In this document: in pieces, positions 1 to 6,940 of the stretch
Layout: each line of letters opens with the position of its first letter
Position numbering within the stretch: the stretch's first letter is position 1
Source: Bryobacterales bacterium
GTDB lineage: Bacteria; Acidobacteriota; Terriglobia; Bryobacterales; Bryobacteraceae
Direction: 5' to 3'
Length of the DNA: 7,940 nucleotides
NCBI GenBank assembly: GCA_003487005.1
Contig: DNFG01000098.1
Location: forward strand, 632 to 8,571
Program-made: the position numbers and the translations under genes
Notes under the pieces: generated by a model
The model's database searches: none
What the model was told of the DNA's origin: nothing
Seen by the model: only the letters and a program-made list of their open reading frames with translations

Positions 1-747
1 ACGTGCGAGGCGATTGTCGAACAGATCTTCGGGGAACTGGGCGAGCCGCCGCTGCCGCCGGAACGCGCGGGACTGGTGTTCTATGATCCGGAGTGGCACC
101 GGGGCGTGGTGGGCATTGTGGCGAACCGGGTGGCGGAGGCGTATCACCGGCCGGCGCTGGTCTTGGGGCGCGACGGGTCGACGGGGATGGCGCAGGGGTC
201 GGGGCGGTCGATCGCGGGCTTCCATCTGCTGGGCGTGTTGGAGACGATCGGCGATGTGTTCGAGCGGTTTGGCGGGCACCGGGCGGCGGTGGGCGTGACA
301 CTGCGCGCGGAGCGGGTGGACGAGTTGCGCGAGCGGTTCAACGCGGCGGTGGTGCGCGCGCTGACGCACGAGGAATTGCAGGCCGAAGTGGTTTTCGACG
401 CGCCGCTGGATTTGCGCGAATTGACGCCGGGGGCGGCGGAGCAGGTCTTGCAGATGGCGCCGTTCGGGTTCGGCAATCCGGCGCCGGTCTTTTACGTGCC
501 GGGGGTGGAATTGACCGAACCGGTGCAGGCGTTCGGGTCGATGCAGGACCATCTGCGGGTGCGGTTGCCGGGTCCGCAGGGGCGGACGTTGACGGCGAAG
601 GCGTGGCGGTTTGGGTCGCGGGCGCAGGAATTGGCGCCGGGGCGGCGGGTGGATCTGGCGTTGACGGTGGACCAGGATCTGTACTCGCTCAAGCGCGGCT
701 ACGCCGGCTGGGGTGTGACGTTGCGGGATGTGCGGGCGGCGGAGTAG
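1..747 (+). CDS. recJ: RecJ single-stranded-DNA 5'-3' exonuclease, C-terminal part (5' end off the contig)
   Basis: RecJ degrades single-stranded DNA 5' to 3' in recombination and mismatch repair, in the cytoplasm. Frame 1 is open from base 1 to the TAG at 745-747, so 248 residues are visible and the start is missing. The N-terminal DHH catalytic domain is off the window. What remains matches the DHHA1 part (GVVGIVANR at visible residues 35-43, GSGRS at 66-70, FGGHRAAVG at 90-98) and the RecJ OB-fold domain that follows, opened by the typical APFGFGNPAPVF at 153-164. These motifs are diagnostic of the family. The gene ends normally and is followed after 57 bases by a hydrolase on the same strand, with no clear promoter or terminator between, so they may be co-transcribed. 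Codons end very often in G (GCG, GTG, CGG, GGG), unlike the C-ending style of the glycosyltransferase further right. Confidence 0.93.
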   Translation, partial: TCEAIVEQIFGELGEPPLPPERAGLVFYDPEWHRGVVGIVANRVAEAYHRPALVLGRDGSTGMAQGSGRSIAGFHLLGVLETIGDVFERFGGHRAAVGVTLRAERVDELRERFNAAVVRALTHEELQAEVVFDAPLDLRELTPGAAEQVLQMAPFGFGNPAPVFYVPGVELTEPVQAFGSMQDHLRVRLPGPQGRTLTAKAWRFGSRAQELAPGRRVDLALTVDQDLYSLKRGYAGWGVTLRDVRAAE

Positions 748-792
748 CGGACCTATTTGATACCTTGGTCTTCAATCCGAAGGCCAATATCC

Positions 793-799
793 AGGAGGG
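793..799 (+). promoter_or_regulatory. Shine-Dalgarno site of the hydrolase gene
   Basis: AGGAGGG lies 5 bases before the ATG at 805. It decides the start: a longer in-frame reading from a TTG at 757 would add 16 residues (beginning MIPWSSIRRP) in front of the signal peptide, and that TTG has no comparable ribosome binding site. Confidence 0.8.
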
Positions 800-804
800 C
801 TGTG

Positions 805-1650
805 ATGCTGAAGCGAACGTTTGTGGCGGTCCTGTTGTTGACGATAGCCGCGTGGGGGCAGAAGGCGGAAGAGAAGACCCTGGCGGTGGCGGCGCTCAGC
901 CTGACGCCGGAACCCTGGGACAAACAGGCCAACTACGCGAAGCTCGAGAAGTACGCGCGGCAGGCGGCCGCGCAGGGGGCGCAGGTCATCGTCGCACCGG
1001 AAGGGTATCTGGAGGGCTATGTCGGCAACCAGCACCGGACGCCGGACCTCACGCGCGAACGCTACGCGGCCGAGGCGGCCGAACCGCTGGACGGGCCGCT
1101 GCTGTCGCGAATTCGTGCGCTGGCGAAGGAGTTGAAGGTCTATCTGATGGTGGGCTTCGCGGAGCGGCGCGGCGCGCAGGTGCTGAACTCGGCCGTGATG
1201 TTTTCCCCCGAAGGCGGCGTGGCCCTGCATTACTCGAAGAGCCACACGATGAACGACGAGCCGTTCAATACGAAGGGGAACGAGTTTCCGGTGGCGAAGA
1301 CGGAGTACGGGGAGTGGGGGGCGCTGATCTGTTTCGACCGGCAGGTGCCGGAGACCGCGCGGATCCTGGCATTGAAAGGAGCGGACATCCTATTCGTGCC
1401 GGCTTGGGGCGGGTATGGAGAGATCAACGACCAGATGATGCGCGTGCGGGCTTACGAAAACGGGGTCAACCTGGCATTCGTGCATCCGAAGCGGGCGCTG
1501 CTGATTGATCCCGGGGGGAAGATCATCGCGCAGAATGAGGGCGAACACGATCAGATTGTGCTGGGGCGGTTGACGGTGCCTTCGCGGCGGAAGGGGGGGC
1601 TGCTCAAGTACCGGCGGCCGGAGTTGTATGGGGAGTTGTCGAAGCCCTGA
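805..1650 (+). CDS. Carbon-nitrogen hydrolase (nitrilase superfamily) with signal peptide
   Basis: This is a 281-residue member of the nitrilase/amidase superfamily, whose members hydrolyse amide or nitrile C-N bonds through a Glu-Lys-Cys triad. The candidates are all present: Glu66 in VAPEGYLEGY, Lys145 in HYSKSHTM, and Cys176 in ALICFDRQVPE. The C-terminal part has the usual ADILFVPAWGG and RAYENGVNLAFVHP segments. With the start fixed by AGGAGGG at 793-799, the protein begins MLKRTFVAVLLLTIAAWGQK, a classic Sec signal peptide with a likely cut near residues 18-19 (AWG). The mature enzyme should therefore act in the periplasm or outside, whereas most relatives are cytoplasmic. There is no lipobox cysteine. 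The substrate cannot be read from sequence; amidase, carbamoylase or nitrilase activity are all possible. It lies 57 bases after recJ on the same strand and converges on the next gene with only 10 bases between stops. Confidence 0.87.
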   Translation: MLKRTFVAVLLLTIAAWGQKAEEKTLAVAALSLTPEPWDKQANYAKLEKYARQAAAQGAQVIVAPEGYLEGYVGNQHRTPDLTRERYAAEAAEPLDGPLLSRIRALAKELKVYLMVGFAERRGAQVLNSAVMFSPEGGVALHYSKSHTMNDEPFNTKGNEFPVAKTEYGEWGALICFDRQVPETARILALKGADILFVPAWGGYGEINDQMMRVRAYENGVNLAFVHPKRALLIDPGGKIIAQNEGEHDQIVLGRLTVPSRRKGGLLKYRRPELYGELSKP

Positions 1651-1662
1651 CGAACCGGGCTT
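1642..1662. terminator. Weak stem-loop between convergent stop codons
   Basis: AAGCCC (1642-1647) pairs with GGGCTT (1657-1662) around a 9-base loop that contains the TGA of the hydrolase gene; the right arm overlaps the TAA of the opposing gene. It could act as a small bidirectional terminator in a 10-base gap, but no T-run follows on either strand and a 6-bp stem can arise by chance in this GC-rich DNA. Confidence 0.25.
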
Positions 1663-2773
1663 AGCGCGCGGCGGGGCGGGGGGCCTTCCAGTGGCGGTCG
1701 CGTTCCGGGTCGGCTTCGTGATAGTAGCGGAAGGCGGAGACGCAGTCGTCGCCGAAGAAGATAATCGGGATGGCGCTGTGGAGAAAGGCGGTCCGAATGC
1801 CCTGGGCGGTTCGGAGCGGCTGGGTCGTCGACTTGATGTCGCGGGCGAGGATCCGTTTGGCCTCTTGTTTGGCGGCCTCGCGCTTGAGCAGGCGCCGCGT
1901 GTGCTCCTCGAAGCCGCCGCCCTGCACCGGAAAGCTATGCGTGGGCATGACCATCTTTTCAATCGCACGGGTGCGCCAATGGAAGTCGAGCGAGACCTTG
2001 CTGACGGCCTGCCGCATTTCGTCGTCAACTTGGTCCATGAACTGCTTTTTGAGGGAATCGTGCAGGGAGTTCGTGATGTGATCGGGGAGAAGGCCGAACG
2101 TCACCGCCGGCGCGCCGACGCTCATGTCCACCCAGCCCAGGGCAGTGGTGACCTCCTGCTTGAACCCGCCGGAGCTCAACATCCCTTCGTTCACAGCCAC
2201 GACGGTGCCGTCGAGGGCCTTGGTGACGGCGTAGCAGATGGTGGCGGCGGTGCCCTGCTGGGCGGAATAGAGGGAAGCCGACGTGACGGCAGTCAGACTG
2301 GCGCCGACGCCAACGACCAGGGCGCACGCCGAAATGCTGACCATGCCCAAAACCCGGGTCTGGATGGCGGTATCCTTCGCAATTTCGATGCGGGCGGTGG
2401 CGTCCGAATTGTAGATGCGGGCCTGCTCGAAGACCATCCGGATGCGCGCGCGCTTGTTGCGCATTTCCAGGAGGCACTCCCTCAGGAATTTGAGGGCCGT
2501 GCCCGCCCGGCAGGCGGCGAGGTAGGCCCGGGTGAGGGCCAGAAACTCGAGAAAGATCTGCTGGCGGCGGAGGGTGGGCCGGCCGTGATAATCGAGTTTA
2601 CTGGTGACCTGGTAGTGGTTGACGAGGCCGAAGAGCAGGTTGGGGCCATTGACGGCCTGGATGGTGAGGTCCTCGAACTCGAACCGGGTGACTGCGAGTC
2701 CATAGAGAAGCGAGGCGACCGCTTCGTTGTCCAGAACGAGCAGGGAGAAGTGCTGGCGGGGATCGGCTGACAT
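1661..2773 (-). CDS. Hypothetical protein, 370 residues, family not recognised
   Basis: I do not recognise this protein. The ATG at 2773 has a GGAGG (2778-2782) 4 bases upstream. Codons are strongly C- or G-ending and the residue mix is normal, so this strand, not the equally long opposite reading, is coding. Visible layout: an acidic and hydrophobic N-terminus (1-60); a basic, probably helical stretch (68-140, many Arg, Leu, Glu); a long hydrophobic glycine- and alanine-rich segment (about 141-166) that could be a membrane helix or a buried core; a mixed region with Gly-Gly turns (190-290); a charged helix RRLLKREAAKQEAKRILARD (293-312); a short hydrophobic patch (331-340, ending IIFF); and a basic tail. 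There is no signal peptide. It lies 61 bases downstream of gyrA on the same strand, so it may be read through from gyrA past the inverted repeat at 2781-2812. No function is assigned. Confidence 0.75.
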   Translation of the reverse strand: MSADPRQHFSLLVLDNEAVASLLYGLAVTRFEFEDLTIQAVNGPNLLFGLVNHYQVTSKLDYHGRPTLRRQQIFLEFLALTRAYLAACRAGTALKFLRECLLEMRNKRARIRMVFEQARIYNSDATARIEIAKDTAIQTRVLGMVSISACALVVGVGASLTAVTSASLYSAQQGTAATICYAVTKALDGTVVAVNEGMLSSGGFKQEVTTALGWVDMSVGAPAVTFGLLPDHITNSLHDSLKKQFMDQVDDEMRQAVSKVSLDFHWRTRAIEKMVMPTHSFPVQGGGFEEHTRRLLKREAAKQEAKRILARDIKSTTQPLRTAQGIRTAFLHSAIPIIFFGDDCVSAFRYYHEADPERDRHWKAPRPAAR

Positions 2774-2780
2774 CGCGCCT

Positions 2781-2812
2781 CCATAACGGACAAGGGGTCC
2801 TGTCCGTTATGG
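2781..2812. repeat. Perfect 12-bp inverted repeat between gyrA and the hypothetical gene
   Basis: CCATAACGGACA (2781-2792) and TGTCCGTTATGG (2801-2812) are exact reverse complements separated by 8 bases. In the gyrA-direction transcript this forms a strong hairpin 22 bases after the gyrA stop. Its 3' arm ends in GG that is also the first two bases of the GGAGG Shine-Dalgarno of the next gene. No U-run follows on either strand, so it is not a standard intrinsic terminator. It could be an mRNA-stabilising or processing hairpin, a translational attenuator, or an operator. Confidence 0.8.
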
Positions 2813-2834
2813 CGGAACGCGCGGAGAAACTGAA

Positions 2835-5474
2835 TCAGGCCAGCGGAAGATCGCCCTGGGGGCTTTCCTCGCCGTTGCCACCGTCGCCGACCGCCTCGAG
2901 CACGGTGCAGGCCGCGGCCACGCGATCATCCTCGGACATGCTGACGATCTTCACGCCGGAGGCCGAGCGGCCCGTCTTGCGGATCGATTCGGCCTCGGTG
3001 CGGAGGATCTTGCCGTCCTTCGTGATCACGATGACGTCCGTATCTTCCTGCACGGCGAGCGCGGTGAGCACTTTGCCGGTCTTGTTGGTCACCTTCATGT
3101 TGATGACGCCGAAGCCCGCGCGGGACTGTTCGCGGTATTCGCTGACCTTGGTCCGTTTGCCGAAGCCCTTCTCGGAGAGCGAGAGGATGAAGTCGTCCTC
3201 GCGGACCACTTCCATCGACACGATGTAGTCGTCCTTCTGTTTGAACTTCATCGACGTGACGCCCGCGGCGGGACGGCCCATCGCGCGGACATCCGTCTCC
3301 GGGAACTTGATCGACATGCCCTCGTGCGTGGCGAGCAGGATGTGGCTCTGGCCGTCACTGAGCTGGGCTTCGATCAGTTCATCGTTCTCACGCAGGCCAA
3401 TGGCGATAATGCCGCGCGCCATCGGGTTATCGAAGACGGTGAGATCGCACTTCTTGATGACGCCATTGCGCGTCGCCATGACGACGAACTGGCCCTCGGT
3501 AAACTCCCGGACGGCGAGGAACGCGCGCACGGTCTCGTCGGGCTGGAGATTCACCAGTCCATTGATGTTGCGGCCCTTCGAAGCGGCGGCGCTATCGGGG
3601 ATGTGGTACACCTTCAGCCAGTACAACCGGCCTTTCGAGGTGAAAATCAGCAGGTAGGCGAGGGTGTGGACCACCATCAGGTGTTCAACCACGTCCTCGC
3701 TACGCGTCACCATCCCGAGGCGCCCCTTGCCGCCGCGCGATTGCCGCCGGTAGGTCTCGAGCGATGTCCGCTTCAGGTAGCCGCCGCGCGTGACGGTCAC
3801 CACGACGTCCTCCTTCTTGATTAGATCCTCGAGCAGGATGTCGCCTTCGTCCTCGACGATCTGGGTCCGGCGGGCGTCACCGAAGTCCTTCTGGACCTGC
3901 TTGAGTTCCTCGATGATGACTTCGCGGAGCTTGACGTCGGAGCCGAGGATCTCGAGATAACCCGCGATCTGGCGCTGAATTTCGGCCAGTTCGTCGAGAA
4001 TCTTCTGCTGCTCCATGCCGGTGAGGCGCTGGAGCTGGAGTTCAATGATCGCCTGCGCCTGCCGCTCGGAGAAGTCAAAACGCGACAGCGCCACGCCCTG
4101 GTAGCTCAGCAGCGGAGCCCATTTCCGGAGGACCTGCTCCAGCGCCGGATTCTCGGGGAACTCCATCGTCCCCATCAGCGCTTCCCGGGCCTCGCGCGGG
4201 TTCTTCGATGCGCGGACGGTCTCGATCACGGCATCGAGATTGTCGAGCGCCTTCTGGAAGCCAAGCAGCAGATGTTCGCGTTCGCGGGCCTTGCGCAGCA
4301 GGTATTCGGTGCGCCGGCGGACCACGTCGACGCGGTGGTCGATGAAGCGCTTGATGCAGTCGATCAGGCCCATTTCCCGGGGCTGGCCGTTGACGATCGA
4401 CAGCATGATCACGCCGAAGCTGATCTGAAGCTGCGTGTACTTGTAGAGGTTGTTGAGAACGTACTCGGCCGGCTGATTGCGCTTCAATTCGATCACGATG
4501 CGCATGCCGTCGCGGTCGGACTCGTCGCGGACATCGGAAATGCCTTCCAGCCGCTTCTCGTTCACCAGCGCCGCGATCTGTTCCACCACGCGCGCCTTGT
4601 TCACCTGGTACGGAATCTCGGTGACGATGATCGCTTCCCGGTCCTTGCCATACTCTTCGATCGCCGCCTTCGCGCGGATCTTGAGCGATCCGCGGCCCCG
4701 GCTGAAGTACTCGTGAATCCCCGAGCGGCCAAGAATGATGCCCCCAGTGGGAAAATCGGGGCCGTGCACGAACTCGAGGATCTTGTCCAGCGTCAGGTGG
4801 GGGTTACGGACCAGTTCGATGGTCGCGTTGACGATCTCCGTCAGGTTGTGCGGCGGAATGCGCGTGGCCATGCCCACCGCGATGCCCTCGCTGCCGTTGA
4901 CCAGCAGATTGGGGATCCGCGTCGGCAGAACCTCCGGCTCCATCTCGGAATCGTCATAGTTCGCCCGGAAATCGACAGTCTCCTTGTCAATATCCTCCAG
5001 CAGCGCGGCGGCGATCTTCGACAGGCGGGCCTCGGTGTACCGCATTGCCGCCGGAGGATCGTTGTCCACCGAGCCGAAATTGCCCTGGCCATCGACCAGC
5101 GGATACCGGAGCGAAAACGGCTGAGCCATGCGCACAAGGGCGTCATAAACGGCCGAATCGCCGTGCGGGTGGTACTTGCCGAGCACCTCGCCGACGATCT
5201 TGGCGGACTTGCGCGTGGGGCGGTTGAACGTCAGCCCCATCTCGCTCATGCCATAGAGGATGCGCCGGTGAACCGGCTTCAGCCCGTCACGGATGTCGGG
5301 CAGCGCACGTCCGATGATCACCGACATCGAATAGTCGAGATACGACTTGCGCATCTCGTCTTCGATGTTGATGGGACTGATGTTCCGGCGGTCGCCCAAA
5401 GGCATTTGCACACCTCCGCCCGAGGGCGGCACGGGCGGATTTTGGGGCTCGTTCGGGTCTTGCGGATTCGACAT
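2835..5474 (-). CDS. gyrA: DNA gyrase subunit A
   Basis: GyrA is the DNA-cleaving subunit of gyrase; with GyrB it introduces negative supercoils in an ATP-dependent reaction in the cytoplasm. The 879 residues are full length. In order: a proline-rich N-terminal extension (1-25); the breakage-reunion domain with the quinolone-determining region around [11 protein letters not shown] (101-111); the catalytic tyrosine Tyr146 in [11 protein letters not shown]; a long coiled-coil and tower region (about 370-530); and the C-terminal DNA-wrapping beta-pinwheel (about 550-860). The GyrA box reads QSRGGKG at 578-584, which marks gyrase rather than topoisomerase IV ParC. Ser107 and Asp111, equivalent to E. 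coli Ser83 and Asp87, are the unmutated, quinolone-sensitive residues. gyrB is not in the window. The ATG at 5474 has only a weak AAGAAG upstream; TAAAAT at 5487-5492 may be its -10. A divergent glycosyltransferase starts 88 bases away. Confidence 0.97.
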   Translation of the reverse strand: MSNPQDPNEPQNPPVPPSGGGVQMPLGDRRNISPINIEDEMRKSYLDYSMSVIIGRALPDIRDGLKPVHRRILYGMSEMGLTFNRPTRKSAKIVGEVLGKYHPHGDSAVYDALVRMAQPFSLRYPLVDGQGNFGSVDNDPPAAMRYTEARLSKIAAALLEDIDKETVDFRANYDDSEMEPEVLPTRIPNLLVNGSEGIAVGMATRIPPHNLTEIVNATIELVRNPHLTLDKILEFVHGPDFPTGGIILGRSGIHEYFSRGRGSLKIRAKAAIEEYGKDREAIIVTEIPYQVNKARVVEQIAALVNEKRLEGISDVRDESDRDGMRIVIELKRNQPAEYVLNNLYKYTQLQISFGVIMLSIVNGQPREMGLIDCIKRFIDHRVDVVRRRTEYLLRKAREREHLLLGFQKALDNLDAVIETVRASKNPREAREALMGTMEFPENPALEQVLRKWAPLLSYQGVALSRFDFSERQAQAIIELQLQRLTGMEQQKILDELAEIQRQIAGYLEILGSDVKLREVIIEELKQVQKDFGDARRTQIVEDEGDILLEDLIKKEDVVVTVTRGGYLKRTSLETYRRQSRGGKGRLGMVTRSEDVVEHLMVVHTLAYLLIFTSKGRLYWLKVYHIPDSAAASKGRNINGLVNLQPDETVRAFLAVREFTEGQFVVMATRNGVIKKCDLTVFDNPMARGIIAIGLRENDELIEAQLSDGQSHILLATHEGMSIKFPETDVRAMGRPAAGVTSMKFKQKDDYIVSMEVVREDDFILSLSEKGFGKRTKVSEYREQSRAGFGVINMKVTNKTGKVLTALAVQEDTDVIVITKDGKILRTEAESIRKTGRSASGVKIVSMSEDDRVAAACTVLEAVGDGGNGEESPQGDLPLA

Positions 5475-5486
5475 GGGAAACTTCTT

Positions 5487-5492
5487 ATTTTA
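5487..5492 (-). promoter_or_regulatory. Possible -10 element of gyrA
   Basis: Read on the minus strand this is TAAAAT, five of six matches to the bacterial -10 consensus, ending 12 bases before the gyrA ATG. Transcription would begin about 5-7 bases before the start codon, giving a very short leader. No good -35 hexamer is visible at the usual distance. Confidence 0.35.
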
Positions 5493-5539
5493 GCAGAACA
5501 CACTGAATTGAAGGGGCTTATCGGACATTCCCGGTTTGC

Positions 5540-5548
5540 TGGTATGCT
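5540..5548 (+). promoter_or_regulatory. Possible extended -10 element of the glycosyltransferase gene
   Basis: TGGTATGCT fits an extended -10 (TGn plus a TATAAT-like hexamer) and ends 14 bases before the ATG at 5563. The same TATGCT hexamer appears in the better-supported promoter at 6954-6983. The expected leader would be only about 8 bases, and there is no clear Shine-Dalgarno in it. No convincing -35 is visible. Confidence 0.35.
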
Positions 5549-5562
5549 TGAGTTGGCGAACC

Positions 5563-6525
5563 ATGCTCTCGATCGTCATTCCGATCCATAACGAGGAGCG
5601 GGCCATCCTCCGCTTGTATGACCGGCTGACGGTGGTCCTCGAACGGCTCAACCGCCGCTACGAGATCATCTTCGTGGACGACGCCTCCACCGACCGCAGT
5701 TTCGAACTCCTCGCCAATCTCGTCGAAACCGACAACCGCCTCAAAGTCATCCGCCTCCGGCGCAATTTCGGCCAGACCGCCGCGCTCTCGGCCGGATTCG
5801 ACGAAGCCGCCGGATCGGTGGTCGTCTCCATGGATGGCGACCTCCAGCACGCCCCCGAAGACCTTCCACTCCTGCTCCAGAAGATCGACGAGGGCTTCGA
5901 TATCGCCAGCGGATGGCGCAAACAGCGCAACGATAACCTCGTCATGCGCAAAATCCCCTCCCGCATCGCCAACTGGCTCATGTCCAAAGCCTCCGGCATC
6001 CGCCTCCACGACTTCGGCACCACTTACAAGGCCTACCGCGCCGAAATCCTCAAGGACATCAACCTCTACGGCGAATTGCACCGCTTCATCCCGGCTCTGG
6101 CCAGTTTCTACGGCGCCCGGATCGCCGAGGTGCCCATCCAGAACCCCCCTCGCATCGGCGGCGCTTCCCACTATGGCATCGGACGGACGTTCAACGTCCT
6201 GTTCGATATCCTCACGATCCGGTTCTTGTTGCGCTATTTCACACGCCCAATGCACTTTTTCGGGCGTCTCGGACTGGGCTGCTTTGCCACCGGTTCGGCT
6301 CTGCTCGCCTTCCTGCTCGTCAAGAAGATTCTGGGCTACGAAATCATCATGGAGCATGGCCCGATGCTCGCCGCCGGCGGCATTCTGCTGCTGCTCGGCG
6401 TCATCATGTTCACCACCGGACTGCTCGGCGAGATGATGATGCGAACCTACTTCGAGAGCCAGGGACGGCGCATCTACGCAGTCCGCGAAGTGCGATCCAG
6501 GCAGGAAGAACGGGCGGGCAAGTAG
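5563..6525 (+). CDS. Family 2 glycosyltransferase, polyprenyl-phosphate sugar transferase (DPM1/GtrB-like)
   Basis: The 320-residue protein should transfer a sugar from a nucleotide donor to a polyprenyl phosphate at the inner face of the cytoplasmic membrane, giving a lipid-linked sugar for glycan or protein glycosylation. It shows the GT-A fold opening LSIVIPIHNEE (2-12), the nucleotide-binding FVDDASTD (37-44), RNFGQTAALSAGFD (67-80), the metal-binding DGD of SMDGDLQHAPED (91-93), and the HRFIPALASFYG and SHYGIGRT segments (173-184, 202-209) common in dolichol-phosphate mannosyltransferase and GtrB-type enzymes. Two membrane helices follow (about 234-255 and 266-290), with a basic tail. 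The ATG at 5563 is chosen because it starts exactly at the family N-terminus; a TTG at 5536 would add nine unlike residues. The sugar and acceptor cannot be told. Codons end mostly in C (ATC, CTC, GCC, CGC), unlike the G-ending recJ. Confidence 0.9.
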   Translation: MLSIVIPIHNEERAILRLYDRLTVVLERLNRRYEIIFVDDASTDRSFELLANLVETDNRLKVIRLRRNFGQTAALSAGFDEAAGSVVVSMDGDLQHAPEDLPLLLQKIDEGFDIASGWRKQRNDNLVMRKIPSRIANWLMSKASGIRLHDFGTTYKAYRAEILKDINLYGELHRFIPALASFYGARIAEVPIQNPPRIGGASHYGIGRTFNVLFDILTIRFLLRYFTRPMHFFGRLGLGCFATGSALLAFLLVKKILGYEIIMEHGPMLAAGGILLLLGVIMFTTGLLGEMMMRTYFESQGRRIYAVREVRSRQEERAGK

Positions 6526-6535
6526 ATCCTGCCCG
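6515..6535 (+). terminator. Weak stem-loop over the glycosyltransferase stop codon
   Basis: CGGGCA (6515-6520) pairs with TGCCCG (6530-6535) around a 9-base loop that carries the TAG stop. AAAAG follows rather than a T-run, so this is at best a weak terminator; it could simply be chance pairing. Confidence 0.25.
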
Positions 6536-6565
6536 AAAAGTCTGGATTCAACCCCGGTTCCGGCG

Positions 6566-6571
6566 TACAAT
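6566..6571 (+). promoter_or_regulatory. Probable -10 element giving a leaderless DUF4242 transcript
   Basis: TACAAT matches the -10 consensus at five of six positions and ends 7 bases before the ATG at 6579. This is the spacing expected if transcription starts at or next to the A of the start codon. There is no Shine-Dalgarno between them (TTCGCGGT). No clear -35 hexamer is visible about 17 bases upstream. Confidence 0.45.
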
Positions 6572-6578
6572 TCGCGGT

Positions 6579-6854
6579 ATGCCGAAATTTGTCATCGAGC
6601 GGACCATCCCCAACGCCGGCAACCTGAGCGAAGAGCAGTTGCGTGGCATCTCCCAGCACTCCTGCGGCGTTCTTCGTGACATGGGCCCCCGGATTCAGTG
6701 GGTCCAGAGCTATGTCACCCCGGACAAGGTTTACTGCGTGTATATCGCTCCAGATGAAGCCTCGGTGCGCGAGCACGCCGAGCGGGGCGGGTTCCCGGTG
6801 GATCAGGTGAGCGAGGTGAAGGCCATCATCGACCCGGCAACCGGCGGGGCTTGA
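6579..6854 (+). CDS. DUF4242 domain protein (small ferredoxin-like-fold protein)
   Basis: This 91-residue protein matches the DUF4242 family along its whole length. A characterised relative, SCO4226 of Streptomyces, is a small nickel-binding protein with a ferredoxin-like fold; the role in most bacteria is unknown. Visible hallmarks are PKFVIERTIPNAGNLS (2-17), the central WVQSYVTPDKVYCVYIAPDE (41-60), and REHAERGGFP (64-73) near the end. His27, Cys29, Cys53 and His66 are possible metal ligands, but metal binding here is only an inference. There is no signal peptide, so it should be cytoplasmic. It lies 53 bases after the glycosyltransferase but probably has its own promoter (TACAAT at 6566-6571) and lacks a Shine-Dalgarno. 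Confidence 0.87.
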   Translation: MPKFVIERTIPNAGNLSEEQLRGISQHSCGVLRDMGPRIQWVQSYVTPDKVYCVYIAPDEASVREHAERGGFPVDQVSEVKAIIDPATGGA

Positions 6855-6882
6855 CTTGCCTGGCCCAGGCCGGTCCCGATCA

Positions 6883-6899
6883 CGCCGCCTCTGGCGGCG
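6883..6899 (+). terminator. Stem-loop after the DUF4242 gene
   Basis: CGCCGCC (6883-6889), TCT loop, GGCGGCG (6893-6899): a 7-bp all-GC stem 28 bases after the DUF4242 stop. No T-run follows, so a Rho-independent terminator is uncertain, but the position before the next promoter is right. The rest of the 162-base gap 6855-7016 holds only the promoter and dyads described separately. Confidence 0.4.
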
Positions 6900-6940
6900 C
6901 GCAGGATTCTCGCGATTCCGCCCATGTTTCTTTCAGAATC

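Noticed and set aside
757..793. A promoter between recJ and the hydrolase (TTGATA at 757 with CAATAT at 785, or TTGGTC with TATCCA).
   Set aside because: Spacing is 22 bases in the first case, and the second matches poorly and overlaps the Shine-Dalgarno.
757..804. An N-terminal extension of the hydrolase from TTG at 757.
   Set aside because: The ATG at 805 has AGGAGGG at ideal spacing and begins a clean signal peptide; the extension would put an arginine-rich segment before it and has no ribosome binding site.
93..1508. A 471-codon plus-strand frame spanning the recJ end and most of the hydrolase.
   Set aside because: It overlaps two well-supported genes in another frame and reads as repetitive Gly, Ala, Arg and Val typical of out-of-frame GC-rich DNA.
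1628..2770. A 380-codon open frame on the plus strand opposite the hypothetical gene.
   Set aside because: Its codons are exact reverse complements, in phase, of the minus-strand codons, so it stays open simply because the minus gene avoids TTA, CTA and TCA; it ends at the first such TCA, the second codon of the minus gene. Its residue mix is distorted (Gly, Asp, Ala, Glu, His) and its third positions are unbiased.
2781..2812. The 12-bp inverted repeat as a Rho-independent terminator of gyrA.
   Set aside because: Stem is strong but no run of Us follows in either direction, and the downstream start codon is only 7 bases beyond the stem; kept as an inverted repeat of unknown role.
4272..5591. 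A 439-codon plus-strand frame opposite gyrA.
   Set aside because: In-phase antisense shadow of gyrA with no recognisable motif; gyrA is certain.
5518..6570. A 350-codon minus-strand frame opposite the glycosyltransferase.
   Set aside because: In-phase antisense shadow; rich in Asp, Glu, Gly and His with no family motif, while the plus strand has clear GT2 motifs.
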